Assembly: GCA_043228905.1 (NCBI GenBank)
Contig: JBHGNT010000002.1
Span: forward strand, 23,932,001 to 23,996,000
Direction: 5' to 3'
From: Azolla caroliniana
Lineage: Eukaryota > Polypodiophyta
Length of the DNA: 64,000 bases
Shown here: positions 54,108-64,000 of the stretch, one piece after another
Position numbering within the stretch: the first letter of the stretch is position 1
Layout: each line of letters opens with the position of its first letter
The notes under the pieces: generated by a model
Told to the model about the DNA's origin: nothing
Database searches by the model: none
Seen by the model: only the letters and a program-made list of their open reading frames with translations
Made by a program: the position numbers and the translations under genes

Positions 54108-54572
54108 AGAATCAATGGTGATTCTTGTGAAGCGGAAGAGATGTGAGTTATGTGTGTATGTGTGAGAGAAGAGAGGAGAGGGGAGAAACACAAGATAGAT
54201 AAGAGACAATATGAAGTACTCAAGAAGAAGAAGGAGATGTATATTAACAAGTAGAATATCAGATACAAAATAACGTTACAAGGAGTCACAACCGACTTAA
54301 TATGGAGTAGGAGGAGGGTGCTTTATATAGAGTCACCCTCTCTCTCTTCATTTACTCACTATAACGTTCACTCTCTCACTAGAGCCTCGAGGAATGTGAA
54401 GTCTTATGGTCATGGGGAATTTGGAACCATTAATTATGTGTCATAGAATATGAATCTATGACACATAGTCCAATGTGTAGAGAGTGGTGGTGTGACTCTT
54501 GACCTTTGAGTAATCATAGATTCTCAAAAGGTGTGTTCACATGTTGCTCTATGTTGAGCTTGATTCTCAACA
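54108..54572 (-). repeat. Copia D 3' LTR
   Basis: Partner of 59243-59689. It is about 95% identical by eye; a (CTCT)n/insert difference near 54340 makes it slightly longer. It ends (plus strand) GATTCTCAACA before the polypurine tract. Confidence 0.9.
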
Positions 54573-54585
54573 TGCCCCCTCAAGC

Positions 54586-55700
54586 TCAACTCAGGTCGGC
54601 TGCTTTCAGTTGATGTCCACTTCGGCTGATATCCGGTTCAGACGATCTCCGTTGTCCGTTTCGGCTCGTACTCTGTTCGATCGGTATCCGATTCTCGCTT
54701 GTACTCCCCCTCAAGCTTGGCAAGTCAGGGATCATCAATCCAAGGTCTGACATCAATTGCCGAAGCTTGTCGGCTCCTAGGGCTTTCGTGAAGATGTCGG
54801 CCGTTTGGAGATTTGTGTTGATGTGTAGAAGGTCGATATCTCCGGCCTGAACACGCTCTCGAATGAAGTGATAGTGCACTTCGATATGTTTTGTGCGTGC
54901 GTGGAACACCGGGTTCCGAGCCAAATAAATACTGCTCATGTTGTCGCAGTAAAGGGGAGTCAGATCCTTGATGGGAATGCCCAGATTCTTCAATATCGTC
55001 TTAAGCCATACGACATCACATGCAGCTACGGCTGCGCCCCCGTATTCTGCCTCCGTACTTGAAAGAGCGACGGTAGGCTGCTTCTTGCTACTCCACGAAA
55101 TCGCTCTACTGCCGAGGGAGAAGATGAATCCGGAAGTTGATCGTTGATCGGCTTTGTAGCCAACCCAATCGACGTCTGTGTATCCTTCGAGTCGTATTGG
55201 TGTGGCCGATTTGTAGAGAATACCGTAATCCATTGTTTCATTCACATATCATAATACTCGCTTAGCGCAATCGAAATGGATATCTCGCAGAGTTTGCATG
55301 AATTGGCTAAGGAGTCCGACCGGATAGCTAAGGTCGGGTCATGTTATTATGAGATAGATGAAGCTCCCGATCAGTTGTCGATATTGAGTCAGATCGCACT
55401 AGTTCGTGCCGTAGTCGGCATCTAGTTTGAGGTTTCTATCAAGAGGTGTAGCGATCGATTTGCACTTAGTCATCTGGAACTTGTATGACAAGTTGAGAAT
55501 GTAGTGCTGTTGAGAGATCATAATGCCGGCCGGAATCCGAATTACTTCGATGCGAAGGAAGTAATGGAGCTCCTTCATGTCCGTCATCTCGAATTTTCCA
55601 GAGAGGAGGGACTTGACCTTGTGGATGTCGACTAGAATTTCACCTCCAATGACCAGATCATCCATGTATAGGATGATGACAATTAAGCTTCTAGAGTCAT
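54586..55700 (-). pseudogene. Copia D RT end and RNase H
   Basis: 55665-55399 carries the RT part after the catalytic motif (MDDLVIGGEILVDIHKVKSL, with the YVDD Tyr-Val region just upstream changed to YMDD). 55245-54586 carries RNase H ([65 protein letters not shown]) plus a short Ser/Arg-rich tail. Stops lie between 55250 and 55400. Confidence 0.88.
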
Positions 55701-57090
55701 GTCGTGCGTAGAGGGAGTTGTTGGATTTTGAAATTCGAAAGCCGATTTCATGAAGATATTGCGTAATCTTCGAATGCCAAGCATGCGGTGCTTGCTTGAG
55801 GCCATAGAGAGGCTTCTTGAGTTGGCATACGACGTTTGGATGAATGCGCGATTTGTAGCCGGGTGGTTATACCATGTACACCTCCTCGTCTAATTCTCCT
55901 TGAAGAAAGGCGTTCTTGACATCCATTTGATGGAGGTGCCACCCTTTAGCCACTGCAAGTGCGATCACGGTCCGCACCGTCGTCATCTTTGCCACCGGGG
56001 CAAAGGTTTCTTCGTAATCGATGCCTTGTGTTTGTGCATATCCTTTCCCTACAAGTCGAGCTTTATAGCGGTTGACGGAGCCGTCGGCATTATACTTCCC
56101 CTTGTAGATCCATCTACATCCGATCGCCTGCTTGTGCGGTGAGTGGGGAACAATATCCCATGTGTCGTTCTTGCATAGTGCATGCATCTCCTCGTTCATT
56201 GATTCAATCCATTGCGGGTCCTTCGTGGCTTCAGAAAAGGTTTCCGGCTCCCGTATTGTTGCGACCTTCATCATAAAGGCGTAATGGTATGCCATATACT
56301 CATTGTAACCGAAGCGGCTTACGGCATTTTGGCCTTCCCTTTGTCCAACTTCGGACTTGGTCGAGATGTGCTTTGATCGCTCAAAGGATCTTGTGGTCCG
56401 CTCAGTCAGGTCGTGATCAGACTTTCTTCATCCTCTATCTCTTGTTCGGTGGATTCTGGGTTGAGCGGAATCAGAGTTGAAGTTCGCTCTGGTGCGTACC
56501 AGGATGCGAACTTGTCAAAAATGACGTCTCGACCCTTGTACCCCTTTTGCTCCAGTGAGTATCCTACGAGGATACATTTCTTCGACTTTGGGTCAAGTTT
56601 TTGACGCTTCTCGTCGTGGATGTGCATGTACGCAATGGAGCCGAATATCCGAACATGCGATAGATCCGGCTTCTTTCTGAAAAACTTCTCGTCGGCGTGA
56701 GGTCATGCACGCCAGATGTCGTACACCGATTCATGAGGTATACGGCCGTGTTAGCCGCTTCTGCCCAGTACGACTTCGGCACGTGCTTTTCGTTCATCAT
56801 GGGCCATGCTACTTCGAGGATGTGCTGATTCTTGCGTTCGGCCACTTCATTTTGTTGTGATGTATGTCGACACGAAAACTCTCGCCTTATTCCTTCTTTT
56901 CGTAGAAACGCCGAAAATTCATTGGAGAAGTACTCCTTGCCTCCATCCGACCGAAGACATCGTACATGTCGGCCCGTGGCTTTCTCGACTTCATTCTTAA
57001 ATTTTTGGAAGTGTCGAAACACTTCACTCTTTTATCGCATTGGGTAGATCCAAGTGTGCCTAGAGAAGTCATCAATGAAGGTCACATAGT
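55701..57090 (-). pseudogene. Copia D integrase C-terminus and RT start
   Basis: 56295-55867 carries the RT start ([53 protein letters not shown]). 56627-56406 carries KKCILVGYSLEQKGYK with a deletion in the following linker. 57022-56564 carries the integrase core (CLRSDGGKEYFSNEF, SQQNEVAERKN, where the usual NGVAE Gly is Glu). Frames are shifted relative to each other. Confidence 0.87.
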
Positions 57091-57800
57091 ATCAGCATTC
57101 GCTGAATGTCGCCGTTTGAGCCAGACCCCATATATCGGAATGAATTATGTCGAGTACGCCTTTGCTCACGTTCCGCTCCTTCGGAAATGGGTGCTGATGT
57201 TTCTTGCCGAATTGGCAAGTGGCACACATGCCTTCAATCTCTTTCTCCGTGAATGTTGGGAGCCCGATGACGACTCCTTTCAATTGCATTGCCTTGAGCT
57301 TTTGGAGGTTGATATGGACAATCCGCTTGTGCCATAACTCTATGTCAGAATCGGCTTTCATGCCCTTTGCAAACATGGCCGATTTCAGCTCGTGTGAGTT
57401 GAGAATGAGCATTCGGCCCTCTGTTCGTCCACATGCGATGAGTCGGCCCTCTTTTCCGATGAAGCAACCGCCTTGATTAAATCGTACTTGCATTCCTTGC
57501 TCTACAATTTGGCCGACGGAGACCAAATTCTTTGTGATAGTTGGTACATGCAAGACATTTTTAATATAAATTTGCTTACCTTCTTCTCCGAATGGAACAT
57601 TGCCGATGTGTTGAATCGGGTGCGTAGTATCGTCTCCGGTTTTGATAGAGCCGGGTCGGTCCGGCTCTCGAAGTTCTCAGAACCATTCTTGATGCGACGT
57701 CATATGGTTCGAGGCACCAAATCGACGAACCATACGTCTTCCGAACCGAAGGCATTAGTAGAAGTAGAGGCCGACATAGAATTCGCTCTATGTCTCATCA
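57091..57800 (-). pseudogene. Copia D protease and pre-integrase region
   Basis: 57553-57092 carries MHVPTITKNLVSVGQIVEQG, LWHKRIVHINLQKLK and CATCQFGKKHQHPF (the usual His of the HRIGH site is preserved as HKRIVH). The protease catalytic site near 57715-57735 has lost two bases, so DSGAS is read as DLVPRT; the enzyme is inactivated. Confidence 0.85.
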
Positions 57801-58138
57801 CGAACATTCCGCTGCGATCATCATAGTCAAAGTTGATGACGTAGTTGGTGAGAACTCACATATCTTCTTATAGCATTCTTCTTCATGGTGGCCAACTTTC
57901 CCGCAATATCTGCATTCGATTGAGGTTTGTCGGCTCGGACCAGAATGGTGGCTCCCCCTTCTTCCGAAGGTTCCCCGATGGCCTCCATCTTGTTGCCATA
58001 ATTGAGAGTTGTTTTCGTAAATCGGTCCGCCTCGTCCGCAGCCGAATCGGCCTCTTCTTGCACGGCCACGTCCTCTTCCTCTTTCCAAATGCGTGTAGAG
58101 CATTTGGCCATCCGAGGCACTACTCCGTCTTCAAACAT
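57798..58138 (-). pseudogene. Copia D gag zinc-knuckle region
   Basis: The 101-aa frame 58103-57798 is Gly/Arg-rich (GRGRGRARRGRFGCGRGG) and has a CCHC knuckle (CRYCGKVGHHEEEC). A one-base frame change separates it from the capsid part at 58131. Confidence 0.82.
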
Positions 58139-58650
58139 GGTTTTCTTCGACCAAAAACATGGATTGAAGATCGAAGAACGAGGGTGGATTCTCTCGTGCT
58201 AGTACGGTAGTCCGCATCGCACCGAATCTTGGTGCAAGGCCGGTGAGGCTTATTTGCACCATCTCGTCATCCTCCATGTTTATGCTTATCGAGCCGAGTG
58301 AATCACAAAGCTCCTTGATCTTCAAGGTGTAGCTCGTGATGGACATATCCCTTTGCTGGATATTATTCAACTCTTGGTGGAGTTGAAGCTTTCTCGCGGT
58401 AGTGTTGGCGGCGAAAATCTTTCGTAGATTCTCCCACGCTTCCTTTGGCGTCTTGGCTTCTCGAATGTACCCGAGCATGTGGTCGTGAACACATGTCGCC
58501 AAGCAATAAATCACTTGGCTTGCCGCTTGCTCCCATGTTGCATAGTCGGCGTCTTCTGGGTTGGGCTGATTGTCTTGTGCTCCTTTGATGTAGCTCCAAT
58601 AGCCTTGGCCGACAAGGTATTGGTGCATCTTGTACTCCCAAGATGCAAAG
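58131..58650 (-). pseudogene. Copia D gag, main part
   Basis: The 165-aa frame from MHQYLVGQGYWSYIKGAQDN onward has the UBN2-type gag motifs (EAWENLRKIFAANTTARK, MVQISLTGLAPRFGAMRTTV). The codons before MHQYL (FASWEYK) run directly into the solo LTR at 58651. The gag N-terminus is on its other side (59013-59075). Confidence 0.88.
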
Positions 58651-59012
58651 TGTTAGGAATAAGGTCCCTGAAGATGGGAAGTTGAGAAGAACCGTGTTGA
58701 TGAGTAACTTGGCCGAGGCCGAAACCGGAAATCCTAGAGATAACCAACCCGGAAGGTGAAATTTGTAAATAGTCGAAAGGTTACATAGCCGCATATAGGC
58801 GAAGTAGGATCTCGAGGTCGTTGCCTATGAGATCTCTCATAGTGTTCTGTTTTGGAGTTTGTGGACTCCACGTGGTTTTTGTTCCCAATTCGGGTTTCCA
58901 CGTTAAAATCTGTGTCATTCTCAGTTTCTGTATTCTGGTTTTCCTCTCCATTACATTGACTATTATTTCACACACGCAAACCAGTTGTGGCTGGCAATGA
59001 TTTTTATCTTCA
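58651..59012. mobile_element. 362-bp solo LTR inserted in copia D gag
   Basis: The insert starts TGTTAGGAATAAGG and ends TTTTATCTTCA (TG...CA), with perfect 5-bp duplications CAAAG on both sides (58646-58650 and 59013-59017). Removing it and one CAAAG restores an uninterrupted gag codon series (RNNF then ASW). It has no internal coding region, primer site or polypurine tract, so a solo LTR left by LTR-LTR recombination is the best reading. No related LTR was seen elsewhere in the window. Confidence 0.85.
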
Positions 59013-59100
59013 CAAAGTTGTTGCGATCCAACTTCTCGCTAGGGAGAGTGCTCCCCATTTCAGTATTCATTGTCAATGTAGATTTCTTCCTTCTTTTCTT
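59013..59100 (-). pseudogene. Copia D gag N-terminus
   Basis: The minus strand encodes MNTEMGSTLPSEKLDRNNF just before the solo LTR, homologous to the MDRGMA-SLPTEKLDRTNYA start of the copia A gag. It confirms where the gag begins. Confidence 0.8.
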
Positions 59101-59230
59101 TTCCTTCTCTCTTGAACACGACCTATGTAGTCGCACTACGATAATGATGAGTCGGTTCTTCTTGAACGTCGGCATGGAGCACAACACACGATCACGATGA
59201 GGCGAGTGGCCTAGATCGAGCTACCAAATC

Positions 59231-59242
59231 GCTCTGATACCA
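59231..59242 (-). promoter_or_regulatory. Primer binding site of copia D
   Basis: The minus strand reads TGGTATCAGAGC directly next to the 5' LTR (59243), the same initiator tRNA-Met type as in copia A and B. Confidence 0.9.
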
Positions 59243-59689
59243 TGTAAAGAATCAATGGTGATTCTTGTGAAGCGGAAGAGATGTGAGTTATGTGTGTATG
59301 TGTGAGAGAAGAGAGGAGAGGAGAGAAATACAAGATAGATAAGAGACAATATGAAGTACGAAAGAAGAAGAAGGAGATGTATATTAACAAGTAGAATATC
59401 AGATACAAAATAGCGTTACAAGGAGTCACAACCGACTTAATATGGAGTAGGAGGAGGGTGCTTTATATTGAGTCACCTCTCTCTTCATTTACTCACTAGA
59501 GCCTTGAGGAATGTGAAGTCTTACGGTCATGGGGAATGTGGAACCATTAGTTATGTGTCATAGAATATGAATCTATGACACATAGTTCAATGTGTAGAGA
59601 GTGGTGGTGTGACTATTGACCTTTGAGTAATCATAGATTCTCAAAAGGTGTGTTCACACGTTGCTCTATGTTGAGTTTGATTCTCAACA
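59243..59689 (-). repeat. Copia D 5' LTR, 447 bp
   Basis: TG...CA ends (TGTAAAGAATC to GATTCTCAACA on the plus strand). A minus-strand TATAAAG (59461-59467) in a CTCAATATAAAGCACC context is the likely promoter, matching the TATATAAAGCACC of copia C. Confidence 0.92.
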
Positions 59690-59857
59690 TGTGCAATTTA
59701 CTAGGCTGATTGTGGCTTACGGTTTTTTTTTCCGTAATTAACTATCCGTGCAAGCTCGGGGATACCTGTCCACCACTACGCACCACAACCTCTTGACCCG
59801 ATTAGCTTAAGAATAATCGAAGGTGTCATCTTGAAGTAGAGACAAGGCAATTTTAGC
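59690..59857. repeat. 168-bp block shared with 32057-32224
   Basis: It begins immediately after the copia D LTR (TGTGCAATTTACTAGG) and ends GGCAATTTTAGC. It is the same length as the chromovirus-associated copy, about 94% identical. Beyond it, gypsy gag-protease sequence follows on the minus strand. Confidence 0.8.
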
Positions 59858-61387
59858 ACATCATTAATTGACATAATGCTAAGGGGGGACTAGACTGCTC
59901 ATTGATTGCACTTGCTTTATTGTTGGGTGATGAAGATTTACCACCACCCCATTGTGTCCATCCAAATTGTCCAATAATACTTTGTCTATTCTCCTTCCGA
60001 AATACGCGATAAGATACTTATCTGCCCAATCCAATCCCAATATAACATCAAATCCTATTATTGGAACTACTAGAAAATTTATCTTTCCTTTCCATGCTTC
60101 CGCTTCCATAGGAATATCCAACGCCGAGAACCCAACATTGGTTGAGCCTTGCACAAAGCTTATGGATATGTCCTTTAATGGCATAGGTTTCAATCTGAAT
60201 TTAGTGACGCACTCGAGAGTTGTAAAGTTATGTGTTGCTCCACTATCAATCATGGCATTGCAAGCATGACCATTGATCTTGGCTGCCAAGTACAAATTAT
60301 CAATGTGAGAGACACCCACAACAAAACAAAGGGGTTTTATCTTTGTTGCCCCTGCCATGACCTCCATTACCCCATCCTCCACCTCATCAAGAATGTCGAG
60401 CGGTTCATTGTTTTTGTTGTCCAATCCCTCATCAATATCCCTAACATTGGCTTGGGCTACCACGACTTCTGGTGATTTTTGTCGAGGACATTTAGATGCA
60501 TCCAAAACAACCCCTTCGAAGATTTGGGAGCCTTTCCCCATTTGATGTGGATGCGATGATCTTTCGTGCTCCACCACTATCCCCCCAATTATCTTTGGAC
60601 ATAGTAGGTGATATGTTGAATACACTTTGCCCTTCACTACTAAAATCGTGTCTTATAGGGAAGTTGATGGACGATTTCATTGCTCGAAATGGTTGTTGAA
60701 GTTCTTCGAAATCACCAGTTCATTCATCTAGTTGAACCGCCATCTCCAAATTCATCGGTTGTTGCTTTTAAATCTCCATCCTGATTTTAGATCTTAAACC
60801 AAACAAAAAATCATGAATTTTAGTCACTTCATGAAAATGAGGAAGCTGTTTAGCATGAGTTGTCTATACTTGTTGATAAACTCCCCTCTCCTTGCCTTAA
60901 TTTCCTCCATTCATCCATCAAACGAGTTGTTTCATTTGGTGGCATAAAATATTGCCGCATTCGAGTTGTGAAGGCTTGCCATCCCATGAAATGATATGTG
61001 TTCTCTTTGACAAGATACCAATTTAAGGCCGACCCTTCTAAAAAGTTTGTTACAGATATGGTCCACTGGTTTTGAGATATACCACTTTGTTGAAGAAAGT
61101 GTTCTACCTCATGAACACCACCTATTCAAGGCTAGTGATTTTCGTTCACCTGAATACATCCGAGGTTCGATTGGCATGAACCTTCCGTGTCCCCCTTCTA
61201 TGCCCCTATTTGCATTTTTGAGGAGATCTAATATTTCTAATCGATCTTTTGGTGGGGATTGGTTGTGGCCATCATTCGTCTCCATGAGTCTTCTAGTTGT
61301 CTCTTCTCGTGACTCTTACCCGTCTACTTCCAACACTTCATGGAGAGATCTGAATTCGATTGCTGCCGTTTCTTCGAAATCAAAATA
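59858..61387 (-). mobile_element. Ty3/gypsy gag-protease fragment
   Basis: On the minus strand, 61387 to about 60700 holds a Retrotrans_gag-type domain in broken frames (FLEGSALNWYLVKENTYHF, YFMPPNETTRLMDEWRKL). 60637-59879 (252 aa) is open and has an aspartic protease (MIDSGATHNFTTLECVTKF, then VILGLDWADKYLIAYFGR). The order gag-PR, with the DSGATHNF and LGLDWL-like motifs, is that of RVP_2-type plant gypsy proteins. No RT follows in the window, and no LTR was recognised. The right edge at 61387 is a sharp junction with the PPO-flank block. Confidence 0.82.
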
Positions 61388-62039
61388 CTAAAACCAAAAT
61401 ACTAAAAAACGATCATACTAATATGTTTTGTACATTAACATTATTCTAACAAATTTGTTATTGGGATCACATAGGTCAATTGCAGATATATCTTCTTTTT
61501 TGATGAATCCGCTCGTGATGAAATGTGACCAAATATAAACAATGCATTAAAGAAGTCGAGGGAATGTTTCAAATGAACATGGATCGGTGTGGTTCACATA
61601 TTAAATAAAACCTTTGAATGTATTAGCTATGTTTCTTAATCGAAGTTTTCATGTATTAACCAAATATTAAGTAACAAAGTTCGTTTCCAATTGTCATATC
61701 AGCACATCACACATGTGCTCTTTGTCATGCTACACATATTTTGTTTCAAAAGTTTAGTCCATTGTTGTAGTTCGGTGTCGATTGAGTTTGTGAAGATGGG
61801 TTATGTATGTTCTTGACATTGATGTTCATTTCCTTTGATTTAACTTACTAATCTTGTGTTTGAATCCATCTTCATGGATCTTCTGGATGAATGTTCTTGA
61901 TGTTGTACTTTAATTCCTGATGGGAACCTCTAATATACCGTAACTATGAATATATAGAGAGTTTGAATGGATCATAAACAGGTGGTAATGTGGTAATGAT
62001 TGATGGGACATTAATAGGTTGGAGTTTTACTTATTGGAA
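61388..62039. repeat. Second copy of the PPO2 3'-flank block
   Basis: It is collinear with 25704-26406, about 90% identical, lacking one unit of the 70-bp tandem duplication. The match ends at TTATTGGAA (62039), exactly at the first base of the copia G LTR; in the PPO2 copy the same phrase continues AGTTTGTAC. Confidence 0.88.
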
Positions 62040-62362
62040 TGTAAGAAAAGTTTAGAACATAATGGGTTGGATTGACAACATAGAACGAGAGAGAGTTTTC
62101 GAAGAATGTAGAACAAGGTAAGATATTATATTAAGACAGGTGTATTACAATGTAAGAACCTACAGGAAACTCTAGATGTAGTATCACACACATTTCTAAA
62201 CAATACTTCATACATATATATATACAAAGAAGTAACAACTAGCCGTTACTTCTTTGTAACTCTTGTTTTGTCTTTTCCTTATTGTCTTTTGTAACTCATA
62301 TTTTGTCTTTATCCTCATAACTCATGTTTTATCATTTGTGGTGTAAACAGGTAATCTTAACA
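62040..62362 (-). repeat. Copia G 3' LTR, 323 bp
   Basis: On the minus strand it starts TGTTAAG and ends CTTACA, an imperfect terminal inverted repeat. It is preceded by a seven-G polypurine tract. The five bases outside (TGGAA, 62035-62039) should recur beyond the 5' LTR. Confidence 0.85.
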
Positions 62363-62389
62363 CCCCCCCGTAGATGTGACACCACCAAC

Positions 62390-63006
62390 TCATCTATTTG
62401 GATGAATACTTAATCCAATATGGTGGTAGCAATTCCAATGTTTTGCGTTGGGTACTGGCTTGGTAAGAAAATCAGCCCACATAGTTTGTGTTGAAGTATG
62501 TCCAATCGAGAGGTTAGATTCTTCAAGAAGTTCTGAGATGAAGTGATGTCGTGCGCGGATATGCTTGTTTTGCTCTATGATCTTGGGCTCCTTAGTGATT
62601 TTGATGCAGGATTGGTTGTCACACCATAACTTGAATTCAAAAATTTTGAGGATGGCAAGTTCATCAATGATGGACTTCAACCATAATCCTTCCTTAGTAG
62701 TGAGAGTAGTTGCTATATATTTTGCTTCAATGGAAGAGAGGGCGACAATAGCTTGTTTCTTTGTTCTCCATGAAATGGCACCACCTGCAAATAGGAATAC
62801 ATAGCTAGAGGTGGATCGAGAGGTATCCTTGTCCCCCCCCAATCTGCATCCGTCCAACCATGTAGTGGTGTTGATAGCCAGCCTTGGATATTTGAATGTT
62901 GGGCTTTAGAGTATGATGTGTAAGTAGGTGTCATATCCCTTGTGTACTTCAAATACCGTAATACTCTTTTAAGTGCTTTCCAATGGTTAACTCCTAGATT
63001 CTCCAT
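62390..63006 (-). pseudogene. Copia G RNase H
   Basis: 63006-62713 carries LGVNHWKALKRVLRYLKYTRD and HGWTDADWGG. 62857-62390 carries SYVFLFAGGAISWRTKKQAI, LWCDNQSCIKITKEP, HIRARHHFISELLEE and ADFLTKPVPNAKHW. A frame change of a few bases lies at the ADWGG junction (around 62850). Confidence 0.88.
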
Positions 63007-63862
63007 GAATCTTTATAGGTACCCAGTGGCAAAAGATAAGTCGGTTCGAGTGCAGCTGACGAGGTATCGAATGCGCCCCAACACTTGGCGATACAGGATA
63101 TTCTTCATAAAGTAAGTTGCTTCAATTGTATGTGTGAATCTTCAGATGATAATTTGCATGGTACTGCGAGGTGAGTGGAGATTGGAGAACACTCAAACAT
63201 ATCAAACTTGGTTAGTATATTATCAACAGAGTTCGATTCCTTTTTACATGAATCCCAAGAAAATATTCTAGTGGCCCAAGATGTTTGATTGGGAATTGTT
63301 GTCGTAACTCTACAATAAATTCCATTACCAAGTCTTCTGATGTCCCAACAATAGGTAAATCATCCACATAGACTCCCAAGAGTAAGAATTCTATTTTTGT
63401 TTTCTTTATGTATATATTACGTTCCGATTGAAGTTGTTGAAATTTGATTGATAAGAGGAACCTATGAAACTTGGCATACTATTGTCTACGGGATTGTTTT
63501 AGGCCACGGTACTAATGTCCATGTGTGATTCTTTTGGAGTGCTAAGAATTCAGATTTAATTGCCGCAACCCAATTGTCTTTTTCTTTACTTTTTTTAATG
63601 CTTGCTTGAAGGTGAGAATTGGAGTTGTGTCGTAGTTGTCTCCTTCGATGATGGCTGCAAAGATGGATATGTCGGACTCCGTCTCTGTTACGAAGTGACA
63701 TGTTGACTTTTCAAGCACCTCATCCTTAGTTGCATCATAGATATCACTAAGTAACCTTACCTTAGTCTTTTTAGCCCTAATTTCTTTTTCTTTTAAGGTT
63801 GTTTTGGAGAGGTTGCAGGTTTTTAGGCGGGCGAGATCCATATTCTCACATGGAGGATGCAC
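63007..63862 (-). pseudogene. Copia G reverse transcriptase remains
   Basis: On the minus strand near 63380-63340 the catalytic VYVDDLPIVGTSEDLVME is readable. 63862-63486 carries the region before RT (TLKEKEIRAKKTKVRLLS, EGDNYDTTPILTFKQALK) and the RT start (DNWVAAIKSEFLALQKNHTW, TLVPWP). Most of the RT fingers and palm between them are missing, an internal deletion of several hundred bases. It cannot be active. Confidence 0.82.
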
Positions 63863-64000
63863 AGGGTTGAATGTGGTCGCCAGTCATATGCTCAGGTTCA
63901 AGGCTTCAAGTAATATATTGGGCAGTGGATTGATTGTTGCTTTCGAGGCTTCGGTCATACACTTTTTCACCTTTGGGGCTTTGAGCATCAGATTGGCGAA
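63863..64000 (-). pseudogene. Copia G linker region, cut by window end
   Basis: Minus-strand continuation toward integrase, without a recognisable motif in the 138 bases available. Confidence 0.4.

Larger units (their letters stand above)
54108..59689 (-). mobile_element. Copia D, near full-length, carrying a solo LTR
   Basis: A minus-strand copia element with LTRs at 54108-54572 and 59243-59689, a primer binding site (59231-59242) and a polypurine tract (54573-54584). It is the same family as copia C. gag is interrupted by a 362-bp solo LTR (58651-59012), protease by a small frameshift and pol by several stops. The left LTR lacks its last four bases (TGTA on the plus strand) where it meets the copia C LTR head-on. 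No flanking duplication could be found. Confidence 0.9.
62040..64000 (-). mobile_element. Copia G, decayed, running off the window
   Basis: A minus-strand copia element of a different family from A-D. Its 3' LTR is 62040-62362, its polypurine tract is the GGGGGGG at 62363-62369, and RNase H, RT scraps and an integrase C-terminal/RT-start part follow. The rest, including the 5' LTR, must lie to the right of 64000. Confidence 0.85.

Noticed and set aside
61047-61391. 114-aa plus-strand ORF near the gypsy gag fragment
   Set aside because: It is the antisense of the minus-strand gag region, which shows gag motifs in its own frames.

Overview
This window is nuclear DNA of a flowering plant. It holds plant-type secretory polyphenol oxidases, a proline-rich cell-wall/membrane protein, Ty1/copia and Ty3/gypsy LTR retrotransposons primed from tRNA-like sites, L1-type LINE remnants, tRNA-derived SINE-like copies and many microsatellites. 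The two intronless PPO genes are GC-rich inside AT-rich flanks, which would fit a monocot, but I cannot name the species. A run of exactly 100 N (46406-46505) shows that this is a scaffold from a genome assembly.

Layout. 1-5391: a decayed copia element on the minus strand (copia A), whose left LTR runs off the window. 5392-14700: AT-rich intergenic DNA with a LINE reverse-transcriptase scrap (6555-6920), a well-preserved LINE ORF1 (9792-10925), a TATG microsatellite and a cluster of SINE-like partial copies (11865-12412). 14700-28540 is the gene island: PPO1 (+, 14927-16579), a kinase-less PERK-like proline-rich membrane protein (+, 21280-22554) and PPO2 (-, 26708-28348). The two PPO genes are about 94% identical in the mature protein and face each other. 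Both begin with a secretory signal peptide instead of the chloroplast transit peptide usual for PPOs, and both carry many N-glycosylation sequons. 28540-30970: intergenic DNA with a 93-bp tandem repeat.

30970-61390 is a retrotransposon pile-up that can be partly unpicked. A decayed chromovirus (Ty3/gypsy with chromodomain, minus) is followed by copia C (+), 5'-truncated. Copia C is split by a 15.9-kb gypsy element (37484-53375, minus; 4-bp ACGC duplication) and resumes at 53376 with its own 3' end and LTR. The gypsy gag is itself split by copia B (46819-51765, minus), with a 5-bp duplication carrying one mismatch. A 4.1-kb inverted copy of part of copia B plus adjacent gypsy gag (42315-46405) lies across the 100-N gap, so this part is either a real inverted duplication or a scaffolding artefact. 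Copia D (54108-59689, minus) abuts copia C's 3' LTR head-on, and its gag is split by a 362-bp solo LTR with a perfect CAAAG duplication. A gypsy gag-protease fragment (59858-61387) follows.

61388-62039 repeats the 3' flank of PPO2. The repeat is cut exactly by the LTR of another copia element (copia G, 62040 to the window end), so a further PPO copy may lie to the right of the window. No viral, toxin or bacterial gene systems were seen. The live genes are probably the two PPOs and the proline-rich protein; nearly everything else is transposon-derived and broken by stops or frameshifts.
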